A DNA stretch of 64,000 bases from assembly GCA_903872155.1 (NCBI GenBank), contig CAIQJP010000099.1, positions 1 to 64,000 on the forward strand, read 5' to 3'. The position numbers were made by a program, and so were the translations under genes. Under the pieces are notes generated by a model. It was not told where the DNA came from. It was given only the letters and a program-made list of their open reading frames with translations, and searched no databases. The stretch is from an uncultured Actinomycetes bacterium. Lineage in GTDB: Bacteria; Actinomycetota; Acidimicrobiia; Acidimicrobiales; Ilumatobacteraceae. Positions 36,107 to 44,676 of this stretch are shown here, in pieces. How positions within the stretch are numbered: the stretch's first letter is position 1; every line of letters starts with the position of its first letter.

Positions 36107-36134
36107 CACAAACTAATCGGTGGATTAGTTTGTG
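36107..36134. promoter_or_regulatory. Operator-like inverted repeat, site 2
   Basis: 12-bp perfect arms CACAAACTAATC (36107-36118) and GATTAGTTTGTG (36123-36134), spacer GGTG. It is midway between the divergent P450 (36064) and molybdoenzyme (36181) starts. The central 20 bp match site 1 at 17 positions, so one regulator probably controls three transcription units. Confidence 0.68.
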
Positions 36135-36180
36135 TACACACCCGTGGGGACGGGACCAATTGCTCTATGTAGGGGGAAAC

Positions 36181-38343
36181 ATGTCGACGACTGCCGATCA
36201 CGAAATTTCAACGCACCTATCCTTCTGCCGCTTCTGCCACGCCAGTTGCCCGATCGAAGTCGACGTTCAAGAGGGTCGCGCTGTTGCTATTCGTGGAGTT
36301 GCCGACGACCCGATCTTTGCTGGGTACACCTGCATTAAGGGCCGCCAGATTCCTGAACAAATGACTCACCCCTCACGCTTGCTCAGTTCGTTACGCCGCC
36401 GTCCCGATGGAACCTTTGAAGAGATCTCGTCAACTTCAGCCATGGACGAAATCGGCGCCAAGTTGCGACAAATCGTTGATACCTACGGACCACGTGCCGT
36501 CGCGTCCTACACCGGAACTGGCGGCTACCAAAACTCACTCGCCGTTCCTGTCGCCCGCGCGTTCCATCAAGGCTTCGACTCACCTTCGTTCTATACCTCG
36601 GTCACTATCGACCAACCAGCGAAATCAACAGCACCGTTTCGCGTCGGTATCTGGGAAGCGGGATATCACAACTTCAGCGATGCCGAAGTGCTGCTCGCCA
36701 TTGGCTACAACCCAATGGTGTCAAGCTTTGGACCAGTTGGTGGATTGCAAGGAACAAACCCGTACGTGGTTTTGCGTGAAGCAAAAAAGCGTGGAATGAA
36801 ATTGATCGTTATCGATCCACGTCGCACTGAGTTCGCTTCTCAAGCCGATATTCACTTGGCACCAAAGCCTGGTGAAGACCCCACGTTGATGGCCGGCATC
36901 TTGAAGGTTGTCATTGATGAAGGTTTATTTGATCACGAATTCTGTGATCAGTGGGTCGCCGATCTGCCGCAACTCGCCGATGCCGTTTCGGCATTTACCC
37001 TTGACTACGTTGCACAACGTTGCGATGTTCCAGCCGATGACATCGTGGCCGCGGCGCGCATGTTTGCTTCAGCCAAGAAGGGAACAAGTGGAACTGGTAC
37101 TGGTCCATCAATGGCTCCGCACTCTGGTCTCACCGAACATCTCTCGATTGCGCTGAACACCATTTGTGGTCGCGTGAATCGCGAGGGCGACAAGCTCGAA
37201 AGCGGTTACTTCTTGTATCCCGAAACACCCCGTCGCGCTCAAGTGCACGCCGCTCGACTCGCTGCGTCAGGAGCGCCCTCACGTATGCGCAATTTGCGAG
37301 GTATTCGTGGCGAGATGTTGACAACAACTTTGGCCGAAGAAATCTTGACACCGGGCGAAGGACAAGTGCGCGCACTCATCGTGAGCGGTGGCAACCCAGT
37401 TGTTGCGTGGCCCGATCAAGAACTCACACTCAAGGCGATGAAAGATCTTGAACTCCTCGTCGTGATTGATCACCGCATGTCGTCGACAGCCGAGTTCGCC
37501 CATTACGTCGTTGCCCCAACTCTCTCACTTGAACGGGCCGACATTCCGCACTTGATGGATCGCTGGTTCCGTGCTCCATACACCAACTACACCGATGCCA
37601 TCACCAAGCGTGAGGGCGATGTGTTGAACGAGTGGGAAGTGTTCTGGGAACTCGCGAAGCGCATGGGATCAACGCTCCCCTTCCCAGGTGGTCAGACTCC
37701 TATGGATGTTCGTCCAACCGATGATCAAATGATCGACCTCGCGTACGCCGGTTCACGGATGCCCATGGATGAAGTGCGAGCAAACCGCAGAAAAGTTCAT
37801 CCCGATAAAACCATGACGGTTTCGGCCGCCGATCCCGATTGCACCGCCAAATTCACGGTTGCTCCTGATGACATCGTGGCCGAGATGGCCGAGATCGTGG
37901 TCGAAGGAGACGGTGCAGCTGCTCTTGGTATCGATCCTTCTCTGTACCCATTCCGCCTCGTCAGTCGCCGCCTGAAGCATGTCTTGAACTCATATGGATC
38001 AGATCTGTCGGTTCTTGGAGCTAAGGGTTCGTCAAACTCGGCCTATATGAACCCCGACGATATGAAAGATCACGATCTTGTGGACGGTGATCTCATTGAG
38101 ATCTTCTCACCACGGGCCTCGGTGCAGGGTCTCGTCGAGTCTGCACCCGATGTTCGACGCGGGGTGATTTCGATGGCTCACTCATGGGGAGGATCGTCGC
38201 TCACCGATGAAAAGGTACGCGACATTGGTTCGCCAACAAGCCGGCTTGTCTCCGTTGACAAGGGTTACGATCGCATTAACGGCATGGTTGTCCAAAGCGC
38301 CATTCCTGTACGCATCGCAGTCGTCGAGCACATCAATCGTTGA
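36181..38343 (+). CDS. Molybdopterin oxidoreductase, stand-alone catalytic subunit
   Basis: 720 residues from ATG 36181 with the motif AGGGGGAAAC; the longer frame upstream crosses the operator. Cys16, Cys19, Cys23 and Cys51 (CRFCHASC...TCIKG) bind a [4Fe-4S] cluster. GYNPMVSSFGP, LIVIDPRRTEFASQADIHLAPKPGEDPTLMAG and SGGNPVVAWPDQE are typical bis-MGD contacts of the DMSO-reductase superfamily; a C-terminal MopB_CT-like barrel follows. No Tat signal, so it is cytoplasmic. No electron-transfer or membrane subunit is adjacent. The molybdenum ligand cannot be identified with confidence. First gene of an operon with the probable selenoprotein. Confidence 0.9.
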   Translation: MSTTADHEISTHLSFCRFCHASCPIEVDVQEGRAVAIRGVADDPIFAGYTCIKGRQIPEQMTHPSRLLSSLRRRPDGTFEEISSTSAMDEIGAKLRQIVDTYGPRAVASYTGTGGYQNSLAVPVARAFHQGFDSPSFYTSVTIDQPAKSTAPFRVGIWEAGYHNFSDAEVLLAIGYNPMVSSFGPVGGLQGTNPYVVLREAKKRGMKLIVIDPRRTEFASQADIHLAPKPGEDPTLMAGILKVVIDEGLFDHEFCDQWVADLPQLADAVSAFTLDYVAQRCDVPADDIVAAARMFASAKKGTSGTGTGPSMAPHSGLTEHLSIALNTICGRVNREGDKLESGYFLYPETPRRAQVHAARLAASGAPSRMRNLRGIRGEMLTTTLAEEILTPGEGQVRALIVSGGNPVVAWPDQELTLKAMKDLELLVVIDHRMSSTAEFAHYVVAPTLSLERADIPHLMDRWFRAPYTNYTDAITKREGDVLNEWEVFWELAKRMGSTLPFPGGQTPMDVRPTDDQMIDLAYAGSRMPMDEVRANRRKVHPDKTMTVSAADPDCTAKFTVAPDDIVAEMAEIVVEGDGAAALGIDPSLYPFRLVSRRLKHVLNSYGSDLSVLGAKGSSNSAYMNPDDMKDHDLVDGDLIEIFSPRASVQGLVESAPDVRRGVISMAHSWGGSSLTDEKVRDIGSPTSRLVSVDKGYDRINGMVVQSAIPVRIAVVEHINR

Positions 38344-38382
38344 ATACCAACACCGCTGAATTCAAGACAAGGGAGACACAAC

Positions 38383-38898
38383 ATGGCTCGTATCAATGTT
38401 CCTGATGGAGAAGGTTTAGAAGCTCACCGGATGTGGAAGTTGGCGCCCCATATGGGTGCTGGCATGAGCGCGATGAGTGAAGCCGTCTATGTGAAATCGA
38501 GTTTGAGCATCCGCGAACGTGAAGTAGCACGTATGCGAATCGCCCAACTCAATCAATGCGTCGTTTGACTGAATACTCGAGCTGCATCGGCGATGCAGCA
38601 AGGATTAAGTGACGAAACCTACAACTCGGTTCAGCATTACCACGACCACCCCGACTTCACCGATCGTGAGCGACTCGCAGCCGAATACGCAGAACGTTTT
38701 GCTATCGATCACACGTCGGTTGATGATGAGCTGTGGAGTCGCCTACAAAAAGTCTTTAGCGACACCGAACTACTTGAACTCACCGTGACCATTGGTTTTT
38801 GCGTCGGAATGGGTCGTGCCTATCAAGTTCTCGATGTGGCTCGCGACTTCGACGTATTGTGGAGTCGAGAACCCGAAACTAAAACAACCGACGAATAA
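38383..38898 (+). CDS. AhpD/carboxymuconolactone-decarboxylase-like protein, probable selenoprotein (CxxU)
   Basis: A 171-residue reading frame if the single in-frame TGA at 38566-38568 is read as an amino acid. The first part starts with a GGGAGA ribosome-binding site and includes SLSIREREVARMRIAQLNQC; after the TGA it continues LNTRAASAMQQGLSDETY to DVLWSREPETKTTDE with family-like sequence throughout. AhpD-type proteins use a CxxC redox pair; here it reads Cys59-Val-Val-TGA62, so the stop codon stands exactly at the second Cys. A SECIS-like hairpin follows. The downstream half has no ribosome-binding site of its own. Translation as selenocysteine at position 62 is strongly suggested; a nonsense-mutated gene is the alternative. 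Confidence 0.82.
38566..38599 (+). promoter_or_regulatory. Candidate selenocysteine codon and bacterial SECIS hairpin
   Basis: TGA at 38566-38568, then a perfect 8-bp stem GCTGCATC (38581-38588) / GATGCAGC (38592-38599) with apical loop GGC. Twenty nucleotides separate the TGA from the loop, whose first two bases are G. This agrees with the usual bacterial SECIS rules: short distance to the apical loop and a G at its first or second position. Confidence 0.75.
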
Positions 38899-38907
38899 GG
38901 ATTGATC

Positions 38908-39282
38908 ATGACTCCACTCGAAACAGTCAACGCTTTCATCCAAGCGCTCGAAAACCGTAACGTTGATGCAGCAGTTGCCCTCGTGAGTGATAACTGTGAA
39001 TACGACAATGTGCCAATGGGCAAAGTGTTCGGACCCGAAGCGATTTCAACAATGCTCAAGCCGATGATCGAAGGTTGTAGCGAAGTTGCCTGGCCCGTAC
39101 ATCGCGAGGCTGCAACTGGGAACTATGTCTTCAACGAACGCACCGACAAGTTTCATATGCCCTTTGGCTGGCTGGAAATGCCCGTGACCGGCGTGTGGGA
39201 AGTAGTCGATGGCAAGATCACCCTGTGGCGTGACTATTTCGATCTTCAGACCTACATGAAGCAACTACCAACTACTAAATAA
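38908..39282 (+). CDS. Limonene-1,2-epoxide-hydrolase-like / SnoaL-fold protein
   Basis: 124 residues from ATG 38908, with AAGGA just upstream; a TTG two codons earlier is possible. The fold is a cone-shaped SnoaL/NTF2 barrel. ERTD supplies Arg78 and Asp80, and LWRDYFD supplies Asp109, which correspond in order to the Arg-Asp-Asp triad of limonene epoxide hydrolase as I remember it. It would hydrate an epoxide to a diol in one step. Third gene of the molybdoenzyme operon; ends in stem-loop copy 3. Confidence 0.78.
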   Translation: MTPLETVNAFIQALENRNVDAAVALVSDNCEYDNVPMGKVFGPEAISTMLKPMIEGCSEVAWPVHREAATGNYVFNERTDKFHMPFGWLEMPVTGVWEVVDGKITLWRDYFDLQTYMKQLPTTK

Positions 39283-39284
39283 CC

Positions 39285-39343
39285 TTGTGATTCTGGTGTG
39301 GTTTTATTTGGCTATACCAACTTAAACGACACCAGAACCACAG
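39285..39343. terminator. Convergent-junction stem-loop, copy 3
   Basis: Outer stem TTCTGGTGT (39291-39299) / ACACCAGAA (39329-39337), an imperfect inner stem, and central GGCTATACC as in copy 2; flanks CTTGTG and CACAGG also pair. Starts 2 nt after the epoxide-hydrolase-like stop and ends 18 nt before the livF stop. Confidence 0.72.
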
Positions 39344-39361
39344 GTAGTAGAGCATTACTTG

Positions 39362-40069
39362 TTAGTGGGTTTCTCCGAGGTAACTCGCCTGGATGAGGCT
39401 GCGGTCCTTGGCCATCTCGGCAGCGTTACCTTCCATCGCCAACTGGCCGTGACTTAACACGTACGCCCGATCGGCTACCTGCAACGCCATGTGCACGTGC
39501 TGTTCGACGAGCAAGACACCTGCACCGGTTTCATCAGCAATTGTTCGCAGAATCGGTAACAGACGCTCAACAATGATGGGCGCGAGACCGAGACTCATTT
39601 CGTCCACCATCAGCAACTTCGGATTCACCGTGAGCGCACGAGCCATGGCGAGCATCTGCTGTTCTCCACCAGACAACAAGCCGGCACGACGATCGAGGAT
39701 CGCTTCAAGAGCTGGGAAGTAACCGAGGGCCTTCTTAATATCCGAGGCACCCTTTGCAGCACCCAACTTCAGATTCTCAGCAACGGTCAACTGATAGAAC
39801 AAGGCGCGTCCCTCAGGAACATGGGCAAGACCATCTCGAGCGATCATGTGTGGGCGACGACCCTTGATTGATTTCCCGAATACCTCAATGTCTCCCGAGA
39901 TAATCGGAACCAGCCCAGAGGTGGTGAGCAAGGTTGTGGTTTTACCTGCACCATTCGGTCCGAGAAGTGCAACCACTTCACCAGGATTAACAGTGAGATT
40001 CAATCCTCGTACAACTGATACTCCGTTGTACCCAGTATTGAGATCCTTGATTTCAAGTAGAGCCGACAT
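39362..40069 (-). CDS. livF: Branched-chain-amino-acid-type ABC transporter ATPase (LivF)
   Basis: 235 residues. Walker [10 protein letters not shown], signature LSGGEQQM, Walker [14 protein letters not shown], and the LivF-typical [14 protein letters not shown]. It pairs with the LivG ATPase whose gene stop it touches (40069). An AAGGGGGACAC motif precedes the ATG. Energises uptake of amino acids, amides, urea or short organic acids; the ligand is unknown. Confidence 0.93.
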   Translation of the reverse strand: MSALLEIKDLNTGYNGVSVVRGLNLTVNPGEVVALLGPNGAGKTTTLLTTSGLVPIISGDIEVFGKSIKGRRPHMIARDGLAHVPEGRALFYQLTVAENLKLGAAKGASDIKKALGYFPALEAILDRRAGLLSGGEQQMLAMARALTVNPKLLMVDEMSLGLAPIIVERLLPILRTIADETGAGVLLVEQHVHMALQVADRAYVLSHGQLAMEGNAAEMAKDRSLIQASYLGETH

Positions 40070-40827
40070 CAGTGTCCCCCTTCAGTTGCACTGCTTCCGA
40101 GATATGCCTCGATGACCTTTGGATCATTCTTGATTTGCGCAGGAGTTCCTTCGGCGATCTTGACACCGAACTCAATCACGTAGATGTAATCGCACACTTC
40201 AAGCACCAAGCCCATGTCGTGGTCAACCAAGAAGATCGTGAGTCCAGCATCGATGATGCTGCGGAGTCGTTGACCGAGCTCTTGTGACTCAGCGGTGTCC
40301 AAACCAGCTGCGGGTTCGTCCATGCACACAAGTTCGGGACGAGCAGCCAGTGCACGAGCAGCCGAAACCAACTTGCGCTGACCCTGACTGATTTCATTTG
40401 GATACTTCTTGGCCAGGTCGCCAATACCGAGCACCTCAAAAGCGAAATCAACGCCACTGTGATCACGCTTACGTCCTGGACGAACGAGGTCGGCCAAAAA
40501 GCTCTTTGCCGTCTGGCGCTCGGCTGCCACCTGGATGTTTTCTTCGATTGTTAAATCGTCAAACAGTTCGAGTGACTGCCAGGTTCGACCAAGACCCAAA
40601 CGAGCTCGTTCGTGTACTGGCAACGAATCAATTTCGGTGCCTTTGAATTCAATACGGCCAGTCGTCGGCACGAATCCGGTGATGCCATCAATAAAGGTGG
40701 TCTTACCGGCGCCATTCGGGCCGATTAATCCAACAAGTTTTCCTTTTTCGACAGTGATATCGACGTTATTGACAGCCCGTAGACCACCAAATGTCACCGA
40801 CATTCCCGATGTTGTTAATAGGTTCAT
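40069..40827 (-). CDS. livG: Branched-chain-amino-acid-type ABC transporter ATPase (LivG)
   Basis: 252 residues. Walker [11 protein letters not shown], LivG-typical [19 protein letters not shown], signature [15 protein letters not shown] and Walker [13 protein letters not shown]. The C-terminal VIEAYLG is conserved in LivG. It overlaps the fused permease gene by four bases, and the ribosome-binding motif is GAGGGGGCTAC. Confidence 0.93.
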   Translation of the reverse strand: MNLLTTSGMSVTFGGLRAVNNVDITVEKGKLVGLIGPNGAGKTTFIDGITGFVPTTGRIEFKGTEIDSLPVHERARLGLGRTWQSLELFDDLTIEENIQVAAERQTAKSFLADLVRPGRKRDHSGVDFAFEVLGIGDLAKKYPNEISQGQRKLVSAARALAARPELVCMDEPAAGLDTAESQELGQRLRSIIDAGLTIFLVDHDMGLVLEVCDYIYVIEFGVKIAEGTPAQIKNDPKVIEAYLGSSATEGGH

Positions 40828-43040
40828 GTAGCCCCCTCAATTTCCCTATTCAATTCTTCTTGTTGTTTCGCTAACGCTTCTTTTCGTGCCTTGCGTTCAG
40901 CCTTTTGGATTGCCAATAGTCGAGGTGTGCCAGCGATACCTTCTGGATTTCGCACCGCTGTCACAATAAGTCCTATGCCACCAATCAACGTGGCATACGC
41001 AGGGTCAATATGCAAGATGTTTTCTAAGAAATTGAAGTTCAGACCATTCGGAGCGATGATGCCCGCCACAACAGCACCACTCACACTCGCGATACCACCA
41101 AGGTACGCAAAGGCCAAGAAGGTCAATGAGGCAAAGGCTCCAAAATACTGCGGAGTCACTGAGCCAAAGCGATAACCCGACAGCGCTCCGCCCATACCGG
41201 CGATGAAAGCCGATAGCCCGAAGGCCAACACTTTCGCACTCGCCACATTGATTCCCGTCGCAGCAGCAGCTCGTTCATTACTGCGAACGGCCAAGAACTG
41301 ACGACCTGTTGCCGAGCGCCGCACGTTGACCACCATCAAACACATGATCACCACGATGATCAAACACACCACGCCAAACCACACGTTGGGCGGAATGTCG
41401 TCCTTTGCCTTCAAACCAAACACCTTGAGGTTGGTGTTGTTCGGCCCGAAATCTTTTCCGCCAATCTTGGGCGGCGGAACTTTCAACGCACCAGATTCAC
41501 CAGCGAACGTCTTGTTCTTAAAGACCAACTGTTCGATAGCGACAGCCGCTGACAAAGTAATGACGGCCAAGTTGACTCCCCGAACACGTAGAGCCGGAAT
41601 CGCGATTAACGATCCAAAAACTGCTGCAACCAGTGCTCCAATGACTGGACCAACTGGGAATGGAAGATCGGAGAAATACTTTGACAAGAAGAACCCTGCT
41701 GTTCCAGCAATCGCCATTTGCGCCAACGAGATTTGTCCAACGAAACCGACCAGCACCACTAGCGACAAAGAAATCACAATCGCGACCAAAGTGTTGATTG
41801 TTGATTGACGCCAGTCGTAGTTAAAGCCGAATAACAGAACAAGAGTTGCCGCTGAACCCAAGATAGTCAGTGGCAAAACTTTTCGTGGCCGCACCGCAAA
41901 CGGCATCCGACCTAACGTCACCGCACCACGAACCGGTAACGACTTACCACGTACAAACATCGCGATCACGATGATGATGAAGGGTAAAGCTTGCACCAAT
42001 CCTGGAGCGGGCAAGACACCACGCGGGAACCAGGTTTGAGCGCCTTGATATTGAATCCACGCTTGAACCATTGCGATGCCAATTCCGGCGAAGACCGTAA
42101 TTCCAAACGAAGAGAAGCTCGCTAACAACGCCGCACCAAGAGCGGGCACAATCAACAACGGCATGGTGATGGTGTCAAGGTTGGTGATCGGTGAGGCCAA
42201 CACGCCGAGCATTCCAGCGATCACTGTAGAAATCACCCAGTTCGAACCAGCCAAGAAATCAGGCGAAAATCCGAGAACAATGGCGCCTTTTTCATTTTCG
42301 GCAGCAGCGCGTGTGGCCAATCCGAAACGGGTGTATTTAAAAACAGCCCACAGAGCAATAGCTACTGCCACAACGATTGCCACCAAGAACAACTGGTTAT
42401 TTGGAATCGCTCCTAAATCGCCAGGAAGTTTCACTTTGCCTTTGGGGAGTGGAAGCTGGATTCCGGTCTTCACGGTTTCGCCAAAACGTAGGCGTACAAA
42501 TTCTTGAAGGACGACAAAGAGTCCAACGCTCGTCACAACCTTGGCCAATACTGGCGCATTTCGGAGTGGACGGAAAATAACAAAGTGCAAAAATAACCCG
42601 AGAAGAATCGAAATGACCATCGCCGCGGCAAGTGCTGCTGGCAAAGTCAAACGATCGCCCGGCAGATCGATCACCGTCGGCCAATTGGGAAGATCAAGGT
42701 TTTTAGCCGAACCGTTAAATGCGTTGACAACGATTTCAATCAGCGCCAACGGGTTAGGTAACGGCGGAATGTACAACTTGCCTTCAAATCGCAGACCATA
42801 AAACCAATACGCGACAAAAATTGTCACGACACCATTAGCGAAGTTCACCACACCCGAACCACGGAAGGTCAACACTACGCCTAACGCAATAGCAGCAATC
42901 AGCGCACCAGTACCAACATTAGAAAACATCGGAGCTAACTGTTTTGCGTCAGTCACGTACATCAAGGCGAAGATCGCCACGACAACCAATGCTGCAACGA
43001 CACCTTTACGTTGCTTCGCGAATTTGACCAAAGTCTCCAC
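40824..43040 (-). CDS. Fused LivH-LivM branched-chain-amino-acid-type permease
   Basis: 738 residues, about twice the length of one permease. The first half (to about residue 360) is LivH-like: GVVLTFRGSGVVNFANG, FKYTRFGLATRAAAENEKGA. The second half (from about 390) is LivM-like: VALVGFVGQISLAQMAIAG, then RSATGRQFLAVRSNERAAAATG. Both carry the EAA-type loops that contact the ATPases. It starts with GTG behind AACAGGAG. The C-terminus ends in a charged helix (IQKAERKARKEALAKQQEELNR). Fusion removes the need to assemble two different membrane subunits. Confidence 0.9.
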   Translation of the reverse strand: METLVKFAKQRKGVVAALVVVAIFALMYVTDAKQLAPMFSNVGTGALIAAIALGVVLTFRGSGVVNFANGVVTIFVAYWFYGLRFEGKLYIPPLPNPLALIEIVVNAFNGSAKNLDLPNWPTVIDLPGDRLTLPAALAAAMVISILLGLFLHFVIFRPLRNAPVLAKVVTSVGLFVVLQEFVRLRFGETVKTGIQLPLPKGKVKLPGDLGAIPNNQLFLVAIVVAVAIALWAVFKYTRFGLATRAAAENEKGAIVLGFSPDFLAGSNWVISTVIAGMLGVLASPITNLDTITMPLLIVPALGAALLASFSSFGITVFAGIGIAMVQAWIQYQGAQTWFPRGVLPAPGLVQALPFIIIVIAMFVRGKSLPVRGAVTLGRMPFAVRPRKVLPLTILGSAATLVLLFGFNYDWRQSTINTLVAIVISLSLVVLVGFVGQISLAQMAIAGTAGFFLSKYFSDLPFPVGPVIGALVAAVFGSLIAIPALRVRGVNLAVITLSAAVAIEQLVFKNKTFAGESGALKVPPPKIGGKDFGPNNTNLKVFGLKAKDDIPPNVWFGVVCLIIVVIMCLMVVNVRRSATGRQFLAVRSNERAAAATGINVASAKVLAFGLSAFIAGMGGALSGYRFGSVTPQYFGAFASLTFLAFAYLGGIASVSGAVVAGIIAPNGLNFNFLENILHIDPAYATLIGGIGLIVTAVRNPEGIAGTPRLLAIQKAERKARKEALAKQQEELNREIEGAT

Positions 43041-43071
43041 AGTGAACTCCTGTTACTCATGTGACTAGCAA

Positions 43072-43109
43072 AGAGGGTGTGGCAGATCTCTCGACCTGCC
43101 ACACCCTCT
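43072..43109 (-). terminator. Strong hairpin A between substrate-binding and permease genes
   Basis: Perfect 14-bp stem AGAGGGTGTGGCAG / CTGCCACACCCTCT with a 10-nt loop, followed on the minus strand by a short T run. With hairpin B it probably lowers read-through into, or protects mRNA upstream of, the permease genes. Confidence 0.7.
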
Positions 43110-43110
43110 G

Positions 43111-43140
43111 TTGTTGAGCGACCAACAGGTCGCTCAACAA
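43111..43140 (-). terminator. Strong hairpin B after the substrate-binding gene
   Basis: Perfect 13-bp stem TTGTTGAGCGACC / GGTCGCTCAACAA with a 4-nt loop, beginning 4 nt after the binding-protein stop. There is no T run after it, so mRNA stabilisation of the abundant binding protein is a likely role. Confidence 0.65.
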
Positions 43141-43144
43141 TGAA

Positions 43145-44551
43145 TCAACCTAATTCGGCTTGAGCGTCAACTGGCTTGCCGTTGAAACCATCCATGATGG
43201 AAACATAGTCAGCACCCTGCTGCTGCTGGACACCGATTTGGAATCCGCACAACGACGGGAACGTCGGGTTACCGCCACACTTCTGCGGACCAACGACACC
43301 CCAGCCGGGACCAGTGAAGGCCTTAGCTGCAGTACGGAATCCTTCAGAATCAGCCGCTCCGGCATTGGCGAACTGAGCGATGGTCATCAAAGTTCCAAAT
43401 GTCGGGCCACCGAAACCGGTGTATTCAAGAGTTTCTGCATCCATACCTTCGGTTGCGGCATACGCGAATACAGCTTCGATATAAGCGTCAATATCTGGGT
43501 TGCCAGCAATTTCGTAGGAGTAGCCATAACCACCGAAATACCAGCCGTCAGGCAACTTGGCATCAATGCCGAGTTCCTTGAGGTGGGTCTGCATGGGCAC
43601 ACCGAAGCACAGACCAGTTGTGACAACTGTGGTCTCAATTTCAAGGGTCTTCAACGCGTCATAAACCGCGATACAACTACCAACAGTCACCAACGGGTAG
43701 AAAACATCAGCGTCTTGCGCGCCAGCAGCCTGAATGAGGCTGGCCATTTCGGTTGCGCCTGCGGTGTCGGCAGCAGCAACGCCAGTGACTTCAACGCCAA
43801 GACTTTCAAATACAGGCTTGGTCAACATGTTGAATGCAACCTGGCCAGATGGGTTGTCACCATAAACAACGGCAACCTTCTTGATGTCTTTACCTTCAAG
43901 TTCACCGAGGAACTTGGCGATGAACACTGTCAAACCGCCAACAACTCCAGGTGCACCAGGCGTGAATGCGTATGCATCAGTAGCAAGGAACTCTGGCGTG
44001 GTCAATGGGTTCGAAATGAAGACTGGTTTCTTGCCAGCAAGACCATCGAGCAACGGTTGGTTTCCATTCAACATGGCACCGGCCAAAACAACGGAGACCT
44101 TGTCGTTAGCGAGCATTTCCTGAGCACACTTCTGACCATCTTCTTCTTTGGTAATGACGCACTTGGCGAGTTCAATCGGACGTCCACCAATACCACCGAG
44201 GAAGTTGTTGATGTACCACACAGCGGCGTCAACACCAATTGATGCTTCGGGGAAGCCAGGCGTTCCACCTTCTTGGTTGACGTAACCCACGACGTAGGGG
44301 TCGGTGCCAGTGGCCGCACCAGAAGTGCCACCGGTGTATTCAACTGCGTGTGCCTGATTCTCAGCCGAGATCGGTGATTCTGCCGGGGCATCTGTTGCTA
44401 CAGGAGCATCAGTGCCTGACGGGGCATCGGTGGCCGGAGCTTCCGACGCTGCTGGAGCATTTGTAGTTGTCGATGAATCTTCGCTACAGGCGCCAACAAG
44501 CAATCCTGCAATAGCCAAGCCAGCGACAAAACTGATCTTTCTATTCCTCAT
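43145..44551 (-). CDS. ABC transporter substrate-binding lipoprotein (Leu/Ile/Val-binding type)
   Basis: 468 residues from ATG 44551, which has an AGGGGGATACTT motif; the longer open frame upstream lacks support. Signal MRNRKISFVAGLAIAGLLVGAC ends in the lipobox VGAC. A Thr/Ala/Pro-rich linker (about residues 25-60) keeps the receptor away from the membrane, then a periplasmic-binding fold type I begins (DPYVVGYVNQEGGTPGFPEASIGVDAAVWY). Five or more Cys are present in the mature part, possibly as disulfides. The ligand is not predictable; genes around it point to organic acids rather than only amino acids. Confidence 0.9.
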   Translation of the reverse strand: MRNRKISFVAGLAIAGLLVGACSEDSSTTTNAPAASEAPATDAPSGTDAPVATDAPAESPISAENQAHAVEYTGGTSGAATGTDPYVVGYVNQEGGTPGFPEASIGVDAAVWYINNFLGGIGGRPIELAKCVITKEEDGQKCAQEMLANDKVSVVLAGAMLNGNQPLLDGLAGKKPVFISNPLTTPEFLATDAYAFTPGAPGVVGGLTVFIAKFLGELEGKDIKKVAVVYGDNPSGQVAFNMLTKPVFESLGVEVTGVAAADTAGATEMASLIQAAGAQDADVFYPLVTVGSCIAVYDALKTLEIETTVVTTGLCFGVPMQTHLKELGIDAKLPDGWYFGGYGYSYEIAGNPDIDAYIEAVFAYAATEGMDAETLEYTGFGGPTFGTLMTIAQFANAGAADSEGFRTAAKAFTGPGWGVVGPQKCGGNPTFPSLCGFQIGVQQQQGADYVSIMDGFNGKPVDAQAELG

Positions 44552-44676
44552 AAGTATCCCCCTATGGATGACCTCGAGCTCCGGATGGAAACTCGCACTG
44601 TGAAGCCTGCCACACCCACCTATCCCGAGCAAATACCGAAGGGAACTATCGGTTCTATTTCTTTCAGGGGACTTTC

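Noticed and set aside
35995-36180. N-terminal extension of the molybdoenzyme
   Set aside because: It crosses the operator and the P450 start, has no family sequence, and the ATG at 36181 has a good ribosome-binding motif.
36181-38343. Selenocysteine in the molybdoenzyme
   Set aside because: The frame has no internal TGA, so no Sec is encoded, although such enzymes elsewhere may use it.
38593-38898. A separate 101-residue gene after the TGA
   Set aside because: No ribosome-binding site precedes the ATG, which lies inside the hairpin. The sequence continues the AhpD fold in the same frame, so one gene with a recoded TGA is the better reading.
43160-44242. 360-residue plus-strand frame opposite the substrate-binding gene
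   Set aside because: It is the antisense shadow of a clear lipoprotein gene and shows no family motif or start signal.
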